DNA from: an uncultured Bacteriovorax sp.
Lineage (GTDB): Bacteria > Bdellovibrionota > Bacteriovoracia > Bacteriovoracales > Bacteriovoracaceae
Direction of reading: 5' to 3'
Assembly (NCBI GenBank): GCA_946482295.1
Contig: CAMLRB010000052.1
Span: 1 to 18,014 of the forward strand
DNA length: 18,014 nucleotides
This document shows positions 13,611-18,014 of the stretch, one piece after another. The position numbers were made by a program, and so were the translations under genes. Under the pieces are notes generated by a model that had not been told where the DNA came from, searched no databases, and saw only the letters and a list, made by a program, of their open reading frames with translations. Positions within the stretch are counted from its first letter, which is position 1; each line of letters begins with the position of its first letter.

Positions 13611-14456
13611 GATTTTATCAGCATTCAGAACTGGTTCTAAATCATTCTGACAAATTCCGATATCTTCTGATTCTTCTGCTTTGATTCCACGTGGACATGC
13701 AGGTTCATTCTTCTCACCGCAATGATTTTGGCCACAGAACTTAGATCCACCTTGAGGACATTGAAAGTCGACAACTTCATACCAACCATAACGACATTCT
13801 TCACAGCGATTTTCCCCGATGCTTTCGCAGTCTTTATTCACTTGATGACAACGTATCGCGCTTCCCGCTGAAAATCGGTCTGAAAGTTTTCCTAAGTATC
13901 TGTTGCTGGCGTAATCAAAGCTATCATCGTTTAAACGTAAAAAACGCATACCTGGATATAAACTTTTTTCTTTTTCAGCACTGAACTTTTGATGAATTTT
14001 ACCTTCGCGAATATTCACCAAAGGGAGGCTTAAAACTTTATCTTCATTTTCCCATTTCAATTTCATGGTGAGTTTAAAACGATTATAAGAAAGACTTAAT
14101 TTACTGACATTCTCTAAACTCAACCAAAATTTCTCTTGAGGAATTTCAGGACATTTTTCAATTCCTTCATTCTTTGTGATGGTTAATATTCCTAAATTTT
14201 TCTTATAAGGAACTTTGTAATAAACACAATGTCGACTAAGGGACAAACCACCTACTTCTGGAATCAAAAGGCTGAGAATAAGCTGGAGGGCCCCTGGCGG
14301 GCGTGTGATCTCTTGATCTTTTACTTTTAGATCTGAAATTTCCTGAGCAAAAATCCACTCTTTGGTGAGCTGATAATCTATTTCCGGCCAATTATTTTTA
14401 TTCTGAGAGCAACTCACTAAAATAAACAGAAGTAAGAATGTTAGTGATTTAATCAT
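13596..14456 (-). CDS. Lipoprotein with a 10-cysteine C-terminal domain
   Basis: The 286-aa product has lipobox LVSC (Cys16), so it should be lipid-anchored. The middle part (about 20-195) is beta-rich and unrecognised. The last 84 residues hold ten cysteines at 203, 210, 218, 221, 233, 241, 246, 254, 269 and 285. They surround motifs such as CEECRYGWYEVVDFQCP, FCGQNHCGEKNEPACPRG and GICQNDL, a disulfide-rich layout like EGF or furin-type modules but matching neither spacing that I know. The start has GAGGAG about eight bases upstream and overlaps the end of the upstream FGE-like gene by eight bases, so the two are translationally coupled. An adhesin, prey-contact or envelope role is conceivable, though nothing in the sequence proves it. 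The last 15 bases overlap the convergent metallophosphatase-like gene. Confidence 0.78.
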   Translation of the reverse strand: MIKSLTFLLLFILVSCSQNKNNWPEIDYQLTKEWIFAQEISDLKVKDQEITRPPGALQLILSLLIPEVGGLSLSRHCVYYKVPYKKNLGILTITKNEGIEKCPEIPQEKFWLSLENVSKLSLSYNRFKLTMKLKWENEDKVLSLPLVNIREGKIHQKFSAEKEKSLYPGMRFLRLNDDSFDYASNRYLGKLSDRFSAGSAIRCHQVNKDCESIGENRCEECRYGWYEVVDFQCPQGGSKFCGQNHCGEKNEPACPRGIKAEESEDIGICQNDLEPVLNADKILVCQ

Positions 14457-15639
14457 TCAACACTCCTCTCATACATCTAAATCCAACTTTAAATTTATCG
14501 ATCTTTGCCTCAGGACCTAATCCTTTAAAGTCAAAGTTGCGAGCTTCAATACCTTCACCATCCCATGAGGCCCTAAAACCTAATTTGTGCCATTGAGATT
14601 TGAATGGGAAATAAAAAGATGTAGCTTTTAAATTGCTGTCGGGATCAATGGGATTGCGAAAGGCTTCAAAGACTCCCCCCATAGAATCCATAACACCTGC
14701 CCAAGAAGGACTAGAAGAGTTGAGTCGATATGGTTCTTTCAACAAACACTCTTCGGCATAAAGTAGTGAACAGTCTGACTTATATTCACTTTTTTTCTTC
14801 GTCCAATAATAAGGCGATCGTAAATTTTTTGCAGGAGTTTTATCCTCTAAATCCATTGGCAAAAACGTAGCAGCATCGAAGAGATGGGCCATCATCATTT
14901 GTTTGCCTTTAAATGAGCAGAAGTTCTGCATTTGAAGCTCTGTTAAATTTACAGCTGGAAGAAAGAGATCATTTCCTTTTGAAATTTTCAATCCTTTCGT
15001 AAAATCAGAGTTTCCAAAAAGAATCCAATCATTAATTTGGGCGTTCGTTACGAGATGACGATCAAGGTACAGGTGCTGATCAAAATTATCAAATCGATAG
15101 TCTTGCACATCTTTTGATTCAGGAGGTTCGCCATAAGCATAAATTCTCTGCTCAAGATAAACTTCATGACATGAATCGGTTAAAAAGAGATCAAGTTGCT
15201 CTTTGGATTGCTTATCCTCAATAACTACAGCAACACCTGAAGGTTTCATATGACTGTGAGAGACATTTGAACGGGTCAGATAGCGATAAATTTGAGATGT
15301 TTTTGGATCAACGACAAAAGAAAAATCCTTTTGTTTTTTGAATTCATAAACACATTGTAAAAGTTGAGGTGAACAACGCAAAAGAGACTCATCAAACTTT
15401 TTGTCAATCTTCCATTCTTTCAAACAAGCGTCTTTTGCTGAAATCCACTCACGCGATTCTTCACCTTCAATCCAGACTCTATGAATCTCAGCAGAATTTT
15501 TTACTAATCTAAGAAATCCCTCTTTTTTAAGAGTCATCTGAGTGGAATCGTCAGGCATAACACGCAAGATAGCGTAGCCTGCGCCGATAACGACGGCACA
15601 AAATAACACTACAGCAATGAATCTTTTGAAATGCCTCAT
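14449..15639 (-). CDS. Membrane-anchored FGE/SUMF1-like protein lacking the catalytic cysteines
   Basis: The 396-aa product has one N-terminal membrane segment (residues about 8-26, preceded by RHFKR), so most of it should face the periplasm. From about residue 190 it follows the formylglycine-generating-enzyme/SUMF1 domain (PF03781 type): LYLDRHLVTNAQINDWI, AVNLTELQMQNFCSFKGKQMMMAHLFDAATF, SPSWAGVMDSMGGVFEAFRNP, a SQWHKLGFRASWDG segment, and the terminal VGFRCMRG. In true FGE two cysteines lie in the segment matching SQWHKLGFRASWD; here there are none. It should thus be a structural or binding relative, as in many FGE-fold proteins. Residues 40-180 are unrecognised, with several cysteines. 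No Shine-Dalgarno is seen, but TATAAT lies 11 bases upstream, which suggests a very short leader. It is the first gene of a pair with the 10-Cys lipoprotein. Confidence 0.8.
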   Translation of the reverse strand: MRHFKRFIAVVLFCAVVIGAGYAILRVMPDDSTQMTLKKEGFLRLVKNSAEIHRVWIEGEESREWISAKDACLKEWKIDKKFDESLLRCSPQLLQCVYEFKKQKDFSFVVDPKTSQIYRYLTRSNVSHSHMKPSGVAVVIEDKQSKEQLDLFLTDSCHEVYLEQRIYAYGEPPESKDVQDYRFDNFDQHLYLDRHLVTNAQINDWILFGNSDFTKGLKISKGNDLFLPAVNLTELQMQNFCSFKGKQMMMAHLFDAATFLPMDLEDKTPAKNLRSPYYWTKKKSEYKSDCSLLYAEECLLKEPYRLNSSSPSWAGVMDSMGGVFEAFRNPIDPDSNLKATSFYFPFKSQWHKLGFRASWDGEGIEARNFDFKGLGPEAKIDKFKVGFRCMRGVLND

Positions 15640-15650
15640 AAGAGATTACA

Positions 15651-15658
15651 ATTATATT
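15651..15658. promoter_or_regulatory. Overlapping divergent -10 boxes
   Basis: In the 45-base divergent gap, TATAAT reads on the minus strand at 15651-15656 and TATATT on the plus strand at 15653-15658. The minus one would give an almost leaderless mRNA for the FGE-like gene; the plus one a leader of about 20 bases with AAGGA for the PrkA-like gene. Neither has a convincing -35 box. If both are used, polymerases would compete for the site. Confidence 0.45.
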
Positions 15659-15684
15659 AACAATACAAAGAAAAGGAAACATGT

Positions 15685-18014
15685 ATGAACTCTCAAGATT
15701 GGATCTCGCAAGCGTCTCAGCAAATTGATAACAACTCTGAAGTTTTATCATTTGCCGATTACATGCAAATTTTCGAGAAGAATGCAAAACTTGAATGCCG
15801 CCCAACATTTGAATATATTCGCGACATGCTCAATCACTACGGTGTCGAACGAGATGGTTCATTCAAACTTTTTCAAACGCAACATCCAGATTCACCTGCG
15901 GTTCATGGACAGGTAAAAGTTCAACAATCTCTCTACCAAAATCTTGTAAATTTTTCTGAAGAAGGATTTAACAATAAATTTATTCTTCTCATTGGTCCAA
16001 ACGGTTCATCCAAATCTTCTTTAGTCAGTAAATTGATCAAAGGCCTTGAAGAATATTCAGAAACAGAAAGCGGAAAACTTTTTAGTTTCAGTTGGATTTT
16101 CCCTCTGGAAAACTATGTCAAAGGAAGCTTAGGCCTTAATTCAACTGTTCGTGAAAGTACTCATGGCAGTTACGCTTATCTTGAAGATAAAGAAATCTCG
16201 GCTATTATGCCATCTGAATTAAAAGATCACCCTCTCTTACTGATTCCAAAAGATTATCGCCAGCAAATTATCGATGAAGCTCTGAAGGGTGACGAACGAT
16301 TATTAAACTCTGTAAAAAAATCGTACTTGTATCGTGGAGATCTTTCGAAAAGAAATCGCATGATCTACGATGCCCTTTTAAAAAACTATAAGGGAAAACA
16401 TCAAGAAGTTCTAAAACACATTCGCATAGAAAGATTTACAATCAGCAAACGTTATTCCACGGCAGCTGTAACTATTGAACCTCAAATCCATGTTGATGCT
16501 CGTATGCAACAAATCACAATGGATAAGAGATTGGCCAGCCTTCCCCCAAGTCTTCAATCGTTAAATCTCTTCTCACTTCAAGGTGAGGCGGTGTTAGCTA
16601 ATAGAGGTGTTTTAGAATATTCGGATTTATTAAAACGTCCTCTTGATGCTTTCAAATATCTACTTATGACAATGGAGACTGGATCAATCAATCTCCAGGG
16701 AATTCTAACTGAGCTCGATATCTTTTTTATCGGTACTTCGAATGAAATTCACCTCGCAGCTTTCAAACAGCACCCTGATTTTAATTCATTTAAAGGCCGT
16801 TTCAATTTCATCACGGTTCCTTATTTGACTGATGTCAATCATGAAGAGAAAATTTACCAAGAACAAGTTGCAGGCATTAAAGATCGTTCTCGCTTTTCAC
16901 CACATGCTTTAACGTCACTCTGTCTTTTTGCTGTTATGTCGCGCCTGCGCGTTTGTCAGACTAAAAATTATAATGACAAGAAACTTGCAAATATCGCCAC
17001 CAACATGAATCCGTTGGAAAAAGCACTTTATATTGCCGGCGTTGATATGCCGGAGAGACTAGATATTGAATCCAAACAAATTCTTAAACAAGGTTATGAA
17101 GACATCGTTTGCGAATATGTTAATGACAGCCTTTACGAAGGAAAATTTGGACTTTCGCCACGAGATTTGAAACATATTATCTTTAGGCTTTCTTCTCTTC
17201 ATGAAAACGTCACTTTTGTTGAGGTACTCGATTACCTTCACCACTTAATTCAAAAGAAAAATGAATACGATTTTTTAAACATGGCCCCGCAAGCTGATTA
17301 CCACAATCCAGCGCGATTCTTAGAATTGATTAAAGAGCATAATCTTAATATCTTTGATCGTGAATTGAGAAATTCTCTAGGTCTTGTTGATGATCGCTCG
17401 TATGAAGACTATATCAAACGTTACATCGAAAATGTAAATGCTCTCATCAAAGGCGAAAAAATCAAAAATTCAACAACTGGAAAATTTGTTGAACCTGATG
17501 ACTTTTTTATCAAAGAATTTGAACAGGCAATCGCTTTAAAAGAAGATCCAAAAACATATCGATCGCTTCTAATTTCTAAACTTGGGGCCTATTACTTAGA
17601 TAACCCAAAAAAGACTATTGTTTATACGACAGTTTTCCCAGATCTTGTTGATCGTTTGCAGGAATCTTTCAGAATAGAGCAGAAAAAAGTGATTATGAAT
17701 ATTTCGAAGAATATCATGTTCTTTGAAGCTGAATTCTCTAAGACAATGGACCCTACTCAAAGCTCTCCTCTCTCAGATGAAAATAGGAAGATCATTAAAA
17801 TGGTCTTGAAAAATCTCGAGACGCGTTTCGGCTACACTGAAGGAGCTGCTATGCAATTGGTAAAATTTCTTATTTTTACCAACCGGCACCAAGTGGAAAA
17901 AGAAAACTTTATCGACGTATTAAGGCACTATTCTGAGAGTTCGGAAGAAGAGGCCCTGAATGTGCTCTCCTTAAAAGAAAGTTATCCGTATTGTCAACTG
18001 TTACACGCGCTAGC
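15685..18014 (+). CDS. PrkA-like AAA+ protein, 3' end outside the window
   Basis: The frame is open from the ATG at 15685 (AAGGA seven bases upstream) to the window end: 776 residues without a stop. PrkA/YeaG proteins have an AAA+ domain and a kinase-like C-terminal part, and have been described as serine kinases and, in Bacillus, as a protease. Matching elements are VKVQQSLYQNLVNFSEEG, ILLIGPNGSSKSSL with Walker A at residues 104-111 (usual PrkA form GPVGGGKSS), ANRGVLEYSDLLKRPLDAFKYLLMTMETG at about 305 onward (family NRGLLEFVEMFKAP...LLTATQEG), FFIGTSNE at about 347-354 (sensor), and FKGRFNFITVPYLTDVNHEEKIYQ with Arg372 as a finger candidate. The start ATG at 15681 is in another frame and soon stops. 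At over 776 residues it exceeds the usual 630-650. Typical partners, a DUF444 protein and SpoVR, would lie to the right. Family likeness is good; activity is unproven. Confidence 0.85.
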   Translation, partial: MNSQDWISQASQQIDNNSEVLSFADYMQIFEKNAKLECRPTFEYIRDMLNHYGVERDGSFKLFQTQHPDSPAVHGQVKVQQSLYQNLVNFSEEGFNNKFILLIGPNGSSKSSLVSKLIKGLEEYSETESGKLFSFSWIFPLENYVKGSLGLNSTVRESTHGSYAYLEDKEISAIMPSELKDHPLLLIPKDYRQQIIDEALKGDERLLNSVKKSYLYRGDLSKRNRMIYDALLKNYKGKHQEVLKHIRIERFTISKRYSTAAVTIEPQIHVDARMQQITMDKRLASLPPSLQSLNLFSLQGEAVLANRGVLEYSDLLKRPLDAFKYLLMTMETGSINLQGILTELDIFFIGTSNEIHLAAFKQHPDFNSFKGRFNFITVPYLTDVNHEEKIYQEQVAGIKDRSRFSPHALTSLCLFAVMSRLRVCQTKNYNDKKLANIATNMNPLEKALYIAGVDMPERLDIESKQILKQGYEDIVCEYVNDSLYEGKFGLSPRDLKHIIFRLSSLHENVTFVEVLDYLHHLIQKKNEYDFLNMAPQADYHNPARFLELIKEHNLNIFDRELRNSLGLVDDRSYEDYIKRYIENVNALIKGEKIKNSTTGKFVEPDDFFIKEFEQAIALKEDPKTYRSLLISKLGAYYLDNPKKTIVYTTVFPDLVDRLQESFRIEQKKVIMNISKNIMFFEAEFSKTMDPTQSSPLSDENRKIIKMVLKNLETRFGYTEGAAMQLVKFLIFTNRHQVEKENFIDVLRHYSESSEEEALNVLSLKESYPYCQLLHAL

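Noticed and set aside
15725..15916. Short plus-strand frame within the start of the PrkA-like gene
   Set aside because: It is out of frame with a 776-codon open frame that carries AAA+ motifs, so it is a shadow.
1..18014. CRISPR array, tRNA, rRNA, insertion sequence or prophage genes
   Set aside because: I saw no regularly spaced direct repeats, cloverleaf-like sequences, transposase motifs or terminal inverted repeats in the window.

Overview
This window is AT-rich Gram-negative chromosomal DNA. It encodes many Sec- and lipoprotein-type signal peptides, an MscL channel, a FecR-domain protein and a PrkA-like AAA+ protein. The mix of core metabolism with many unrecognised secreted, Cys-rich and lipoprotein genes fits a Bacteriovorax/Peredibacter-type member of the Bdellovibrionota. 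That assignment is inference, because the window holds no rRNA or other taxonomic marker. I see no tRNA, rRNA, CRISPR array, insertion sequence or phage module. No stretch over 300 bases lacks a gene.

Layout, left to right. (a) 1-1315: the 3' part of 6-phosphofructokinase (pfkA), converging with a gene for an isolated ComM/YifB-type N-terminal domain without the AAA+ part. (b) 1451-5264: aspartase (aspA) converging with a minus-strand group. That group is glutamate dehydrogenase, a UUCG-loop terminator, and an overlapping pair coding for an 8-Cys secreted protein and a FecR-domain protein. (c) 5345-7986: an unrecognised exported protein, then parB and parA, all on the minus strand. (d) 8145-10092: a phytase/esterase-like lipoprotein and a 100-aa exported protein whose Shine-Dalgarno lies in a hairpin, converging with mscL. 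(e) 10293-13610: a plus-strand cluster of rhodanese, quinolinate synthase (nadA), cysteine desulfurase and a degenerate metallophosphatase-like lipoprotein. (f) 13596-15639: a minus-strand pair, a membrane-anchored formylglycine-generating-enzyme-like protein lacking the catalytic cysteines and a lipoprotein with a 10-Cys C-terminal domain. (g) 15685-end: a long PrkA-like protein that runs off the window.

Functional links. AspA and glutamate dehydrogenase both deaminate abundant amino acids into fumarate and 2-oxoglutarate, as expected for an amino-acid-consuming organism. The rhodanese-nadA-desulfurase set joins NAD synthesis to the sulfur supply for NadA's 4Fe-4S cluster. The parAB pair is complete at motif level but lacks the usual chromosomal neighbours and the usual parS sequence. 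Its flanks carry dyads that could be the partition or operator sites.

The points most worth following up are the hairpin over the start of the 100-aa gene, the nested inverted repeats before parA, the 10-bp stem before the rhodanese gene, the solo ComM domain, the Cys-less FGE/10-Cys lipoprotein pair and the long PrkA-like protein. No single locus clearly reveals a new multi-gene defence or mobile system.
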